From Tupaia tana (lineage: Eukaryota; Chordata; Mammalia; Scandentia; Tupaiidae): a stretch of 64,000 bases of DNA. The notes under the pieces were generated by a model, which worked only from the letters and a program-made list of their open reading frames with translations, was not told the origin of the DNA and did not search any database. The position numbers were made by a program, and so were the translations under genes. Location of the stretch: positions 25,649,696 through 25,713,695 of the forward strand of contig JAKSZU010000025.1 of NCBI GenBank assembly GCA_026018925.1, given 5' to 3'. Positions 34,548 through 45,372 of this stretch are shown here, in pieces. Each line of letters begins with the position of its first letter. Within the stretch, counting starts at the first letter, position 1.

Positions 34548-34750
34548 TGTTATATTTTAATTGGCCAGAGGGTATATGTCCTTGCCAGAAACAGAGGGAG
34601 AGAGAGAAAGCACCCTCCACGAAGAATGTTCACATTGCAGCCCCACAGTCCCTGCTCTTCTATTTTGCTGTCCTGTTGAGATTTTGGGCTCACACACACG
34701 TGCCTGATGTTTCCATGGGGCTGGCCATGTGGGATCTGGTTGCTTGGTCC
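34548..34750 (-). mobile_element. SINE family 1, antisense, diverged
   Basis: 'tatattttaattggccagag' then ggtatatgtccttgccag, middle 'tgtcctgttgagattttggg' and 'gggctggccatgtgggatct'. Part of the head-proximal block is deleted. Confidence 0.75.
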
Positions 34751-34975
34751 ATGTTAGTATTTTCTAAAGTTTTTTTTTTTCTTTTTTTCTGTGTGAGAGA
34801 TAGAGGTACAAGAGAGAGAGAGAGAGAGAGAGGGAGGGAGTCCCAGCAGGATCCTTATATATTTTGGAATATTTGCATGTCCACAATAAGGTATTGTGGG
34901 AATGGCATTCAAATCTAAACACAAAATTTATTTATGTTTCATATATACCTTATATACATAGCCCGGAAGTAATTT

Positions 34976-35241
34976 TATTTATTTATTTTTTGGAGAGGTT
35001 TTGCTATAGGGCGCGTGCGCTCACCAGAAAGACAGAAAGAGACAGAGAGACACAGAGAGAGAAATCACCCCCTGGGGGGATGGTCAAGCCACAATCCCTT
35101 CTCCTCCATTCTCCTCTCAGGATCTTGGGCACGCACGCACACGCACCTGGCGTGAGTTTAAGCCACCAGGTCCAGAACTTGAACTGCGGTCTACTACATG
35201 GGAGTCCAGCGACATAGCCATTACACTAACTGCTGGTCCTG
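34976..35241 (-). mobile_element. SINE family 1, antisense, in MER2-like element
   Basis: Left edge ttttttggagaggttttgctat then agggcgcgtgcgctcacc, right edge 'attacactaactgctggtcc'. Flanks gaagtaattttat and gaaagtaattttat are the target-site duplicates. The sequence is close to other young-looking copies. Confidence 0.92.
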
Positions 35242-35282
35242 CCGAAAGTAATTTTATACAATGCTTTTGTGTCACAGTACTT

Positions 35283-35480
35283 TTTTGTTTTGTTTTGTTT
35301 TTTAGTTTATTTCTTCCATGAATGAGAGAGATATGGGAAGGAGATAAGGAAGGGGTGAGAGAGAGAGAGAGTGAGCAAATGCCGCAGTTCACACTCGGCC
35401 TTTAGCCACCCTGTGAACATCGGCAGATTTATGCCCTGCCCACGGAAGATCTCTTAACAGCAAACCTTCCCACGTGGGAG
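35283..35480 (-). mobile_element. SINE family 2, antisense, in MER2-like element
   Basis: The tail side reads ttttgttttgttttttag then 'tttatttcttccatgaatga', the exact reverse complement of the tail at 2503. Then (GA)n and a body to about 35480. It is the second insertion in the same MER2-like copy. Confidence 0.65.
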
Positions 35481-35694
35481 TGCTTCTCAGAGTGTTGGTT
35501 TTCCTGCCGGCCACTGACACTGTATTGCACAGGCATTTTGACTGCCACATAAGGTCAGATGTGAGACTTTCTGCTCACAGACTTAGGTCAGTGCTCAGGA
35601 AGTTTGGGATTGTTGAGTATTTCAGATTTCGGATTTTTAGATTAGGTATGGTCAGTCTGTAGTAATTTTCTTTATTGTAGGATATAGCATATGT

Positions 35695-35770
35695 TACTCA
35701 GGTGGTTGTCAAATTCACGTGCAGATCAGAACCTTTTGAAGGGATTGTTGAAACAGACAGAAGACTGTCA
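35695..35770 (+). mobile_element. MER5A-like hAT fragment
   Basis: 'aggtggttgtcaaattcacg' then tgcagatcagaaccttttgaagggattgttgaaacaga follows the MER5A start (CAGTGGTTCTCAAACTT...GCATCAGAATCACCTGGAGGGCTTGTTAAA). Confidence 0.55.
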
Positions 35771-36286
35771 AAACAGTCAAGGCACAAAGCGATTGGGAAT
35801 CTTGCTTTAGACCTTATACCAGTCTGCAGGATTTTGTCAGGGGACTGTTAAAAACGTACCACAAAGAATCACCCAGCCCATTCATTGTTTTACCATCCAA
35901 CCAAAGGAAATTTGGACTGTACGAGGGTGTTGTGACAGACATATCAAGATACATGTGTGGACTTGGGAAATGGTTTGGATGAACTACCTGTAAAGGATGT
36001 TCTTGAGATCATTAAACATTTCATTATGACTAGGGTATTAGATGAGGTGAAAATATACTGAAATAGTATCAAAGGGTAGAGATGGATTGAGTGATATACT
36101 CTTTAAACCGTAACTGCACCTTAATCACACCTCCATATCTGTTTCTCAATATTTTTATTCATAGAGCTTTTCCTATTTCCTATTCTTTTTCTGTGTTTCT
36201 ATCATTTTTCTCAATAGTTTTTCACTTGCCAATGTATTCCATATTTTACTTATTTTTGCCTTCTATAAGCCCCTAATAGAAGGGCT
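35771..36286. other. Intron 1, AT-rich, nothing recognised
   Basis: No coding signal or named repeat. Confidence 0.45.
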
Positions 36287-36398
36287 CTTCAAAAAATTCA
36301 TGAAAAATGCACATTTTGAAAAAAAAACATGGATTTCACTTTTTTTCCCTACGAAAATAACTTTATTATTTAATTCATTTTCCACAGACTTTTTTATT
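36287..36398. mobile_element. Mariner-like palindromic MITE, second copy
   Basis: 'cttcaaaaaattcatgaaaa' at the left and 'attcattttccacagacttt' at the right are inverted partners. The interior has acatggatttcac and aaaataactttatt, matching the copy at 8258. Confidence 0.55.
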
Positions 36399-36500
36399 TT
36401 TTAAGAATTATTTTATTTAACTTTATTTATTTTAGTTTCACCAGAGAGGGACAGAGTGAGAGAGCAAGAAAGTGAGAAAGCAATCCACCAGGTCCACCTG
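36395..36500 (-). mobile_element. SINE family 2-like tail fragment
   Basis: 'ttatttaactttatttattt' then tagtttcaccagagagggacagagtgagag precedes the L1. Only the tail-proximal part of a reversed SINE is visible. Confidence 0.35.
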
Positions 36501-36863
36501 TGGAAAAATGAAACAGGTCCCCTCTCTCACCACTAACACAAAGCAACTCAAAATGGATCAAAGATATAAATGGAAAGCCTCAAAGTATAAAACTGGTGGG
36601 AGACGGGAAACTCTTGGAAACACTGAAGTAGGCAAAGATTTCTTAAATTAAGAATTTTAACTTAAATTTTCTTAAATAAGATTACTACACAGGCAGTGAT
36701 CCCAAAAATAGACAAGTGGAACTACATTAGACCAAAAAAAGCTTCTATAGAATAAAACAAACAATTAGAGTGAAAAGACAATCCTCAGAGTGGAAGAATA
36801 TATTTCCAGTCTCTGCCTCAGATAGTGATTGATAATGAGAAGATACAGGGAACTCAAGCAGTT

Positions 36864-36864
<1 letters not shown>

Positions 36865-36902
<38 letters not shown>
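36865..36902. repeat. (CA)n microsatellite
   Basis: Perfect CA repeat lying just after the L1 ORF2 end. Confidence 0.95.
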
Positions 36903-36904
<2 letters not shown>

Positions 36905-37196
36905 CAAAAGAGCTGACTAGCCAACTCTCCAACGAAAATGTGACTAGTCAAAAACCATATAAAAGATGTTCAACCTTGCTTATCATAAGGGAAATGCAAA
37001 TCAGAACCACAGACAAATACCACTTAACCCCAATCAGAATGGCTAAGATTTAAAAAAGATACAGAACAAGTGTTGTGGCAAGGCTGCAGTGAGAAAGGCT
37101 CCTTCCTGCACTGTTGGTGGGGGTGTAAATTAGTACAGCCACTGTGGAGAACAACACAGAGGTTCCTCAAAAACCTACAAATAGAAGCTACCCTGC

Positions 37197-37334
37197 AGAC
37201 CATTAATGCCTCTGCTGAGTATTTACCCAAAGAATAGGGAAATACTAAAACACTTGCATACCCATGTGCAGACCATTAATACCTCTGCTGAGTATTTACC
37301 CAAAGAATAGGGAAATACTAAAACACTTGCATAA
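37197..37334 (+). repeat. Tandem duplication inside the L1 3' region
   Basis: Two adjacent copies of about 68-70 bp both contain 'gcagaccattaatgcctctg' (second copy: attaatacctctg), ctgagtatttacccaaagaa and 'aaacacttgcatacccatgt' (second: ataaccatgt). They differ at two or three bases. It lies where L1 has the 'gggtatatacccaaagg' block. Confidence 0.9.
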
Positions 37335-37864
37335 CCATGTATATTGCAGCACTATTCACAGTTGCTAAGATGTGGAATCTGTCTGCATGCCCAAGAACAA
37401 GACCGGATTGATATACATGTGAGATATATACACATGGAATACACTATGGATATATACAGTGGTTAAAAACTGTAATACACTGACATTTGGTACAAAGTGG
37501 ATGAATACAGAAGATACAAAAATTGCTAAGACAAAGAAATCAGGCAATGAAGGAAAGACATTGTATGTCCCTGCCAAATATATACTGAATGTCCTGTGGC
37601 AAAAATGGAAAGGTGCAAAGACACAAGAGTAGGGACGGCAACAATAAACATCCGTGGGTATAATGGGAGAGAGTAAGAGGAGGTGGAAGGGACGAGTTTG
37701 GGGGCATGAATGAAAGAGTATCTGTTGGTGAAAATGTATATGGTTATATCTTTGACTTGATCGATAGCACTGCAGCCTGCTAGAAGAAAACATCTTGTTT
37801 CCTGTGAAGATGCACAGTGATTAAATGTAAACTTAAGAATTGTAATAAAATAAAATAGCACCAT

Positions 37865-38101
37865 GCTTAAACTTTTTTTAATTTTTAAAACGTTTTTAAT
37901 TTTTCATAAATTTTTGCCTCCAGTGGGGCATGGTTACACCACAATCCCTTCTCCTCCCTGTCTCCCTCCTTTTGGGATTTTGGGCATGCGTGCACATGAG
38001 TCTGCAGTGTTTTTCGAGCCTTCAGGGTCTGGTTCTCAAACTGCATAGTAGCAGGCCATGTGGGATCCAGCCACTTATCTACCAAGCCACAAGGTGACCC
38101 T
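37865..38101 (-). mobile_element. SINE family 1, antisense, neck lost
   Basis: 'acgtttttaatttttcataa' then atttttgcctccagtggggc, middle 'caatcccttctcctccctgt', right edge 'ccactta...accaagccacaaggtgaccc'. The purine tract between neck and body is deleted. It abuts the L1 3' end. Confidence 0.75.
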
Positions 38102-38604
38102 TAAACTGTTTTTAAATATTCCAACTGGGCATAGAGTTATGTACCTGACAGGTTTCTATTCCTTGACATCTGCCCATTTCCAGTATTGTTTTTTAATGAA
38201 ACTAGTCTGAAGGAAATGAGGGACAAAAGGGCTGGATGGGGTTGACATTGTTTATTAATACTCGTTTTCATGTGAGGCTAATTCTGCATTCTGTCCTCAG
38301 ACACCAGATGCATTTTCCTGGTACTCCAAAGCTCTAATATGGGAAGTATGGCAGAGGGAATGCATGTATTAGGACTTCTGAACAATTTCATTTCCTCCAT
38401 GGTGCACATTCTTAATGTCAAGAGTCCACAAACTACAGGCCTGCCCCTTTTTTTATTGGTCATGAGCTAAGAATGACATTTATATTTGCAGTTAATTTGG
38501 TAATTGGAAATTCCAGTTAAGTGAAATTTTACCTACCCACCAGAAAGAAACTCATTCTTCTTTAGTTGGCTACCTTAGAAGGAAGAAAATTTATTCTGAT
38601 ACTT
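38102..38604. other. Intron 1, nothing recognised
   Basis: No coding signal or named repeat. Confidence 0.45.
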
Positions 38605-38862
38605 TTTTAGAAAGATTTTTGCTATAGTGTACATGCACTCAGTATAGAGATAGAGAGAGACAGTGAGAAGGAAAACGAGAAATCACCTCCCGGGGAGGGA
38701 GATGGGCACCCCACAATCCTTTCCCCTCTATCTTCCTCTCAGGATTATGGGCGTGCATGGACACAAGCCCGGTGCGAGTTTCAAGCCCCCAGGTCCGGGA
38801 TTCAAGTGGTCAGCCATGTGGGAGTCTAGTGTCTTAAGCACTGCACCACCTCCTGGCCCCTC
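38605..38862 (-). mobile_element. SINE family 1, antisense
   Basis: Left edge cttttttagaaagatttttgctatag, right edge 'gcactgcaccacctcctggc'. Possible target-site pair ttctgatacttttt / tctgacatttctc. Confidence 0.85.
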
Positions 38863-39481
38863 TGACATTTCTCAAAATGGTTAGGAAGTCTTTACTCACG
38901 CCAGTTGACATCAGTGCCATCCAGACTGTCACAGAGAAGGAGCAGGTTCAACTCTAAATACGAGACAAGTGGGATGAGAGCGTGAGTGATGGAAAACTGC
39001 GAGAGGACACGGTAAGGGTGGTGAGACTCTTGCTAAAGGAATCTCACAGGATTCTTATGAAGGCACGCCGGAGGTCAGATCTGCAGGAGGAGGAATTCAG
39101 TCCGATACCGAGGCTGATCAGATACCAAGAGCAGAAGGATTCAAGGATTCACTCTCCAGTGAATTCTTGCTAAAATGTCTCCAAGGAGACTGCCCGAGGT
39201 GGAGGCCTCTGAGAAGAAAGCTCAAAGGAACCTCCTTGAAGTTGGCTCCATGAGTGCATCTTTCTCAAATGTTACAAAAACACTCCTTGTTTTGAATTTT
39301 GGCAATAACAAATTAGCTCTATATTTTTTTCTCATAATGTGAATACCTGTCTAATAGCCAGCATCTTGTCTCTTAGCCTGCAAATCCTAAAGTATTGACC
39401 GTTTGGCACATCATAGAGGAAGTTTGTTGACCTCTTCTCCAGATTTTAGAACTCCCCTCGTGAACTTTAACAGCCTTGCCC
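38863..39481. other. Intron 1, possible LTR scraps
   Basis: The segment 39000-39200 (gctaaaggaatctcacagga type) has the feel of an old LTR or internal ERV sequence, but no family could be named. Confidence 0.3.
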
Positions 39482-39842
39482 GTCAAGTTTACGATTGACA
39501 TGTGGACCTTGTGCTCCTTGTTCTCAGGGTGCTGGCTACCGGTGGACAGGGCTTCTCTAATTTAACCTACGCACTTGTCCAGTTTTCTTCCTGGGTGTTT
39601 TCAGCTGAACACCCGGTGTCTGCCTGGGCCTGCCTGCCGGCCCTCTCCCTCCTCCGCACTCCCCAGTCAGAGCTCAGGTGCTTCCTCAAGGTTGATGTGC
39701 AGTGTCTCTGTGGATGTCTTCAGCGGGCCGAGGCCTCTGTGCCTGGATCTCGGACCTGCAGACTGGGCGCTGACAGATGGGTGTGCGTTTGTGTGGTTAA
39801 GTTTGGGGTCATTTGTTACGCAGCAATAGAAAACTAATACAG
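39482..39842 (+). mobile_element. ERVL-MaLR-like LTR
   Basis: The right end 'aagtttggggtcatttgtta' then cgcagcaatagaaaactaatacag is the characteristic 3' end of MLT1-class LTRs, and the left part is the expected length. The 111-codon frame across it is not a gene. Confidence 0.55.
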
Positions 39843-41075
39843 ACTTTTACAGAGTGATCTCTGTTTAAAAGGACTTCCCCCCCCCCATCTGCCCTTTGAA
39901 TTTCTACTCCTATTCCATCTCTCTTTTTTTTTTTTTTTTTATACAGTGAGGCTCAGAAACGTTTTCTATAGTCCTCTTCCATTTCAGCAACATTTGAACT
40001 CTGCATCAGTTTTGCATCTCCGTTTTAGCTCCTCACACTCAATAGTGATCCTGAGAGCTGTTTTTGCATGTTTATTTCATGCCTGGCACACAGTAGTTGC
40101 TCAGTGTATCCTGAATTAATGAGTGACAGATCCTTCATCAAGAATTTCAGCTGAAAAATCCAACTCAGACCCTAGAAGAACCTCAGTATGGTCCTACTAG
40201 AAAGCTCTCCATTTGATTAAAATGCCAAATAAACTGGCTTTTATTACGTTCATAAATATTAGGTGTCCAGTGTTCTTTATGATGTAAAGACACTATGAAA
40301 AATGGGCTTCCTTTTCTGGTGGAGCTAATGTATTCATAAGATAAGATGAACGGTTGTTTAACAAACAGTTTTTCATTTTTAGGCATTTTTGAAAGATATC
40401 TTGTCTGATATAAAAAACACTTAATTTTTTTCTTAATCAACCAAATGCTATTTAATTTCATGTAACCTAAAAGTTTAATGCTAAAGCAGAAACATAGCTT
40501 ATTTCTGTTCTATTTAAGAAACTGCCAAATAAAGAATCCATAATAATAAAAAAATCCCCAGGCCTTTATTATTTATTTTAAAATGTCAGGTCTTTGATAA
40601 AAGAAAAAAAAAAAAGCCTGCAAACTTGAAGGGTTATGTAATAAGTTATTTGGGGAGTGAAGGGTGACTATCCCCAGGTTGAAACCTCTTGTCTTAGTGT
40701 AATTAATCATGGTGCCTTTTTGTTTTCAAGTGTCTGTCTGATGATAAATAATATCATGACCCCAGTAAGTTATCTTTTTGCATCTTTGACTTGCTGTCTC
40801 ATTTTAAATAATTGTTCACCTTTCAGAGATCAGTCGGTTATTATTGGGATGGTTTTAAAAAGGCTCAGTGAACTCTCTTCCAGGTCAGGAAATCTCTAGA
40901 AAAGGTATTAAAATCAAGTAATAAAAATACTTACAGGTTTTCTAGTCTCTTTGGAATATTGGAGGGCAGTTTCCTTTATCATGGAATTCAGAAGCTTTAG
41001 TAGACTATGCCTAGATGCACACCTTTTTAAAATCAGACTGCCTAGTCTGTCTTTACAAGTCTTTGAAACTGGAGA

Positions 41076-41133
<58 letters not shown>

Positions 41134-41164
41134 CTTATTTACCTATCTTTTTTTTTTGTAATTT
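39843..41164. other. Intron 1 with L2 scrap and (CT)n
   Basis: About 40075-40135 (ttcatgcctggcacacagta then gttgctcagtg) is an L2 3' end. A (CT)25 run lies at 41079-41129. A T-run lies at 39925-39940. The rest is unassigned. Confidence 0.55.
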
Positions 41165-41420
41165 TTAAAATTTTAAAGATTTTTTGCCCGAGGGTATGTG
41201 TGCTCATCAGAGAAAGAGAGAGAGGAAGAAGGCACCCCCAGTGGGGCACGGCCACTCCTCAGTCCCCGCTCCTTCACTTGTCCATCCCATTGGAACTCTG
41301 GCCACGCACACACATGTGTCTGTCTACCCCTCGAGTTTTCAGGTGTGGGACTGAAACCATGCAGTCAGCCGTATGGGCCCTGACTCCTTCGATCACCTAT
41401 AGGCTATAGGGCTGGCCCAA
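41165..41420 (-). mobile_element. SINE family 1, antisense
   Basis: 'attttaaagattttttgccc' then gagggtatgtgtgctcatc, middle 'cccattggaactctggccac', right edge ctataggctatagggctggcc. Diverged, full-length. Confidence 0.8.
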
Positions 41421-41434
41421 ATTATGTACAGATC

Positions 41435-42010
41435 TTAGTTATTCATTGCTTCTTTTATTGTGTTAAAATACATACACTTATTTGAATTATTTGTACGTGT
41501 ACATTTTAGTGGCAATAAAGATGTCTTCAGAGTTGCCTAACCGTTATCACTATCTGTTTCTTATTTTCAGTTTTTGCTGTAGGGTATATGCGTCCATTAG
41601 AGATAGACGAAGAGAGAAAGTGAGGCATCAACCCCCAAGGGGGGATGGCCATGCCATGGTCCTGTCTCCTCCATTCTCCTCTCGGGATTTTGTGCACACA
41701 TGCACACGTGCCCGGCATGTTTTTCAGGTCACTCAATTTGGGACTCAGACCATAGCGTCGGCCACATGGTATCCAGCACCTTAACCTCTACACTACCTGT
41801 ACCCGAAATCATACAGCTGTCATCACTAACTACCCAGATCATCTTATCATCCACAACATAAGTGCTGTACATGTTGGATGATAGCTCCATCTGCCCCAGC
41901 CTCCATAACCTGCGCTCTACTGTCTGCAGATATTCCTCATTTCTGTAATCATTGCCAAGTGCTGCTGTGGCCTTTTTCTCTGTGAGCTCTTCTTTTACGT
42001 GTATACTCCA
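41435..42010 (-). mobile_element. L1M-type 3' UTR, interrupted by a SINE
   Basis: The left part (ttaaaatacatacacttatt, acgtgtacattttagtggca, ataaagatgtcttcagagtt) and the right part (41804-42010: catcactaactacccagatc, acataagtgctgtacatgtt, ctgccccagcctccataacc) match the reverse complement of the L1M 3' UTR. The family-1 SINE at 41567 lies between them. Confidence 0.6.
41567..41803 (-). mobile_element. SINE family 1, antisense, inside L1
   Basis: Left edge ttattttcagtttttgctgtag, middle 'ctccattctcctctcgggat', right edge 'ccttaacctctacactacct'. The left edge makes an acceptor-like TTATTTTCAG. Confidence 0.88.
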
Positions 42011-42061
42011 GGTTTGGTTTTGTTTTAAGAGAGAAAAAAAATCTCTCTTAATGCTGTATAT

Positions 42062-42275
42062 AGAAAGCTGGCTGTCACACGGCTGACTGCAGTTCGAATC
42101 CTGGCCAAGGCAGCTTGAAAAATACACAGAGTCATGCATGTGCATGCCCCAAATCCTGATGGGTTAGGGAAAAGGAAGAGAAGGGATCAACATGATCCTG
42201 CCCTATTGGGAGATTCTTTCTTTCTCGCTCGCTCGCTCTCTCTGGTGAGTGTTTATACCTCTGGCTAGAAAAAAA
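42062..42275 (+). mobile_element. SINE family 1, diverged, head truncated
   Basis: 'acggctgactgcagttcgaa' (B box region) then 'catgccccaaatcctgatgg', 'ggaagagaagggatcaacat', tail ctctggtgagtgtttatacctc. The first 20-30 nt of the head are missing or lost. Confidence 0.75.
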
Positions 42276-42284
42276 AAATTATCT

Positions 42285-42412
42285 TCAGGGTATGTGTATA
42301 TCAGGTATAAATATCTATATTCAGATATTTCAAAATCAGGGAAAAAAATGAAATCTGAAACACTGTGGTCTCAAGCATTTTAGTTGAGGGCTAGTCAACC
42401 TGTATCAGCTTT
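42285..42412 (-). mobile_element. MER2-like end fragment
   Basis: 'ttcagatatttcaaaatcag', aaaaaaatgaaatctgaaacac, tgtggtctcaagcattttag then ttgagggctagtcaacctgta is the MER2 terminal block. Third MER2-like copy in intron 1. Confidence 0.65.
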
Positions 42413-42427
42413 ACCATTTACCATTTT

Positions 42428-42632
42428 CCTTCTCTCTCTCGTTATATTCATTTCTTCAAAGGGGAGTGGGGAGAGAGTGAGAGAAACATACAGACAGACA
42501 CCCTTAACCCTTCGTGCCGTAATCCACCCCAACTCTGCCAGCCTGGGTCACACGTGTGCAAGTACATGCGTCATAGGCCGGGACGTTTCCCAGTAGGTTC
42601 GGCTGTGTTCCCACTGCCCCACCACTGGGCCC
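42428..42632 (-). mobile_element. SINE family 2-like, antisense
   Basis: 'gttatattcatttcttcaaa' then a gagagagtgagag tract, body, and 'ccccaccactgggccccatc' at the right. The layout resembles the copy at 7040. Confidence 0.45.
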
Positions 42633-43299
42633 CATCCATGCCAGGCTACGGCTGCGATCGTGGGAACAGTGTGGCCAGCCCTACTGCACGGTGCTGGTTT
42701 TCAGCTCTGGCCACACAGCAGATTCCTCGATGGAGCTTTAAAGACCAAACTTCGGGAGCCAGCAGGGCCTGCCTGGAGCCCTGTGCCACCCAGCCACGTG
42801 TGAGCCACGGAAGGCTTGTCTTTCTGGAGAGTGCTGGGGTGGTTCACAGTTGAGGCACCAAGGACCTGAGAGGTGTGGAAGGTCACGGAGCCAGTCGTGA
42901 AGCCAGGCATGAAAACGCAGTGCAGGTGTTGGGTGTTCCGGAGTCTGCCTCTTCATGGTATTTCATGCTCAGTCATTATTAAGGGCGAGCAGAGACGGCA
43001 CATGTGCTCGGGGATCATCAATCTGTCTGAGCCAGTCAGGGAACAGAACCTCACCCTCCTCCCCAGCAGGCCCCCAGCCTCTGGTTCCCCCCTGCGTTTG
43101 GTGATTGGATGTGGGACCCGGATGACCGTAGAACTTAAAGAATGGTTGTGCTCAGGGGACCCTGACAGTTTTACATGGCTCCTGGGACTTTAGACTTGGT
43201 TGACATAGGAATTATTCTTGTCCTAATAGGCACTGCTGTGATTAAAAGGAAGAATTCTGTACATGAAAAGGAGTTGAGATTTTTCTATGGGTTTTGGAA
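42633..43299. other. Intron 1, moderate GC, nothing recognised
   Basis: Overlapping short open frames on both strands show no domain. Confidence 0.45.
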
Positions 43300-43556
43300 T
43301 TTTTTTTCTTTTTTCAGTTTTGCTATATGGTGCATGTGCTCACCAGAGAGACAGAGAGAAGGAAAGTGAGAAATCACCCCCTAGGAGGGATTGCCACGGC
43401 AGAATCCCTTCTCCTCCATTCCGCTCTCTGGATTTTGGGCATGCATGCACATATACATGTTCTGCGTGATATTCAAGCTACTGGGTCTGGGACTTGAACG
43501 GCGCAGTCAGCTATGTGAGATCCAGTGCCTGATCTCCACCCCACCTGCTTCCCCTA
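43300..43556 (-). mobile_element. SINE family 1, antisense
   Basis: Left edge tttttttcttttttcagttttgctat, middle 'aatcccttctcctccattcc', right edge 'tgatctccaccccacctgct'. The left edge is the most acceptor-like in the window (long pyrimidine tract then CAG). Confidence 0.88.
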
Positions 43557-44584
43557 TGGTTTCTGCAAATTCTTAGTGAAAAGTATTAACCTGGCAAAGG
43601 GAGGGAGTGGGCTGGGAAGGACACTGACCCCCTTAGTGGGTCTACACTGAACCACTTTTTTTTTTTTTTTACTTTTCCTCCTTTTCTCTAAAACTCTGTT
43701 CAAAGTAAGAAGAGAAACATTAAAAATATGAACAGACCCCTAACAGGGCTGCAAAATGAGGACGGTGCTTCAGGGGCCTGGAAGCACTGAAGACGTTGTA
43801 GAATGGACAACACAGATGCCACCAGATTGAGGGCGACCCTCCACGCCAGAGGAGCTTACAACCCAACCAAGGCAGACGTGGGGATACCTCGGAACATGAA
43901 TTTTATTAACGGCATCCTGGAGGGGTCCCAAGAACGGAAACTGTAGGGAACAGCAACAAAAGTGGGTAATGAGAGTGTGCGGCCAGGAATTACTAACCTT
44001 GAAACAGCTGCTCCAGTCCTGCTGTCGAGAGCTCGGCCCCGAGGGAGGGGTGGCTGAGCTGGCCTCCGGAGCGACACTGTTCAGCTTGGTGCAAGATAAA
44101 CGGGAGGATTGCCAAGGCGGGGGCCAGTGGGTGTCCATAGCAGGAAGGAGATGTCGGCCCTCCGGGTGTCCTGAGTGTACACCCCGAGGATGTGAGGGCT
44201 CTGCACTTTGAAATGCAGGCAGTTGGTGTGTGCACCATTTTTCCTTGGAGCTGGAAAACCCCTGCAGCAGTGCGTGCTGGGGATCCAGCCATGTCTGCAA
44301 GTTCGAGCAGACGGCTGAGAAGGATCGTGTCCTTTGAGAAGTTAGCAGGAGAGGGCGGAGTGAGAGGGCCCTGCATCAGTCCAGCAGAACGATGGGGAAA
44401 AAGTCTATTGGGGAAATTCGGATTCCTACTCTGAGACCTAACGAATAGCAGAAACAGCTCATGAGGAAGGTGGGGGAACGGAGGTCTTTCTAAACGTCAG
44501 CAATGGGGTTCTGGAATCAGGCACTGACTTGGGGTCGGTCAGTAGGTGGGCTGAGGAGCACAGGGCGAGAATTCCAGTCTTCCA
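43557..44584. other. Intron 1, moderate GC, nothing recognised
   Basis: The minus-strand frame at 43770-44300 (176 codons) has no recognisable domain or splice context. Only a T13 run near 43658 stands out. Confidence 0.4.
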
Positions 44585-44820
44585 ATTTTTAGGTTTTTGC
44601 CATGGGGTTGCATGTGTGCTCGCCAGACATAGAAAAAAGTGAGAAATCACTCCCAAAGGGGATGGCCACGCGCCATCTCTTCTCCATTCTCCTCTTGGGA
44701 TGTGAGGCACGCATGCATATGGGCCCAGTGTGGTTTTCAAGCCACGTGGCCCAGGACTCTTAACTGTGGGATTGGCTACGTGGGATCTAGTGCCTTAACC
44801 ACCATGCCACCGGCTGGCCC
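44585..44820 (-). mobile_element. SINE family 1, antisense
   Basis: 'ttccaatttttaggtttttg' then ccatggggttgcatgtgtgctcg, right edge 'ccaccatgccaccggctggc'. Confidence 0.88.
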
Positions 44821-45035
44821 TGGGAGTTTTCCAGTTTAGGATGTAGAAACTGAGTTTGGAAAATTGAGCAGGAGACTTATCTCAAAGTCAAAAATCAAAT
44901 AATTAAGATGAGAACGATGAGGCAGCATTAAGAAATATAGAAGATGGGTCTAAGGAGCTGATGAAGAAATAAAAGGTATCTTGAAAATATTCTTTGTTTT
45001 TAAGACAGTTTCAGTGCTCAGATGCCCAGTTCCAA

Positions 45036-45286
45036 ATTTTTTTTTTTTAAAGAGATTTTTCCTATAGGGTGTGTACTCTTGCCAGAGAGACAGAAAGTGA
45101 AGAAATCACCCTCCAGGGGGAATGGCCACACCACAATCCCTTCTCTTCCATTCTCCTCCCGGGATTTTTGGGCATGCACACACACACGTCTGGCGTGAGT
45201 TTTAAGCCACTGGGTCTGGGCCTCAGACCACAGTCAGCCATGTGGGAGTTCAGCAATGTAACCATTACCTCATCTACTGGTCCCAG
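45036..45286 (-). mobile_element. SINE family 1, antisense
   Basis: Left edge attttttttttttaaagagattttt then cctatagggtgtgtac, right edge 'accattacctcatctactgg'. It is 214 bp downstream of another copy of the same orientation. Confidence 0.9.
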
Positions 45287-45372
45287 AGATGTTAGTTACT
45301 CTTAAGAGTGCATTTAAAAGTGTACACAGAATATTTCTTTTCCCTGCATCATGAAAAGCCACTGTTTTTGGT

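Larger units (their letters stand above)
34845..35660 (+). mobile_element. MER2-like element split by two SINEs
   Basis: The first part (34855-34975) reads 'ttttggaatatttgcatgtc', then aatctaaacacaaaatttat and 'tgtttcatatataccttata'. The middle (35242-35282) reads 'aagtaattttatacaatgct'. The last part (35485-35660) ends 'tttcagatttcggattttta' then gattaggtatggtcag. In this order these are the interior and 3' terminal repeat of MER2. A family-1 SINE and a family-2 SINE interrupt it. Confidence 0.75.
36480..37862 (+). mobile_element. LINE-1 3' end (ORF2 C-terminus and 3' UTR)
   Basis: 'ggtcccctctctcaccacta', caactcaaaatggatcaaag and aaaatagacaagtggaactac correspond to the last coding part of L1 ORF2. 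'catataaaagatgttcaacc', 'gggaaatgcaaatcagaacc', 'cactgttggtgggggtgtaa' and 'ttgcagcactattcacagtt' are the conserved L1 3' block. ORF2 is broken by stops and frameshifts and the copy is strongly 5'-truncated. It carries a CA repeat (36865-36902) and an internal tandem duplication. The 3' end near 37862 has only a weak A-rich tail. Confidence 0.88.
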
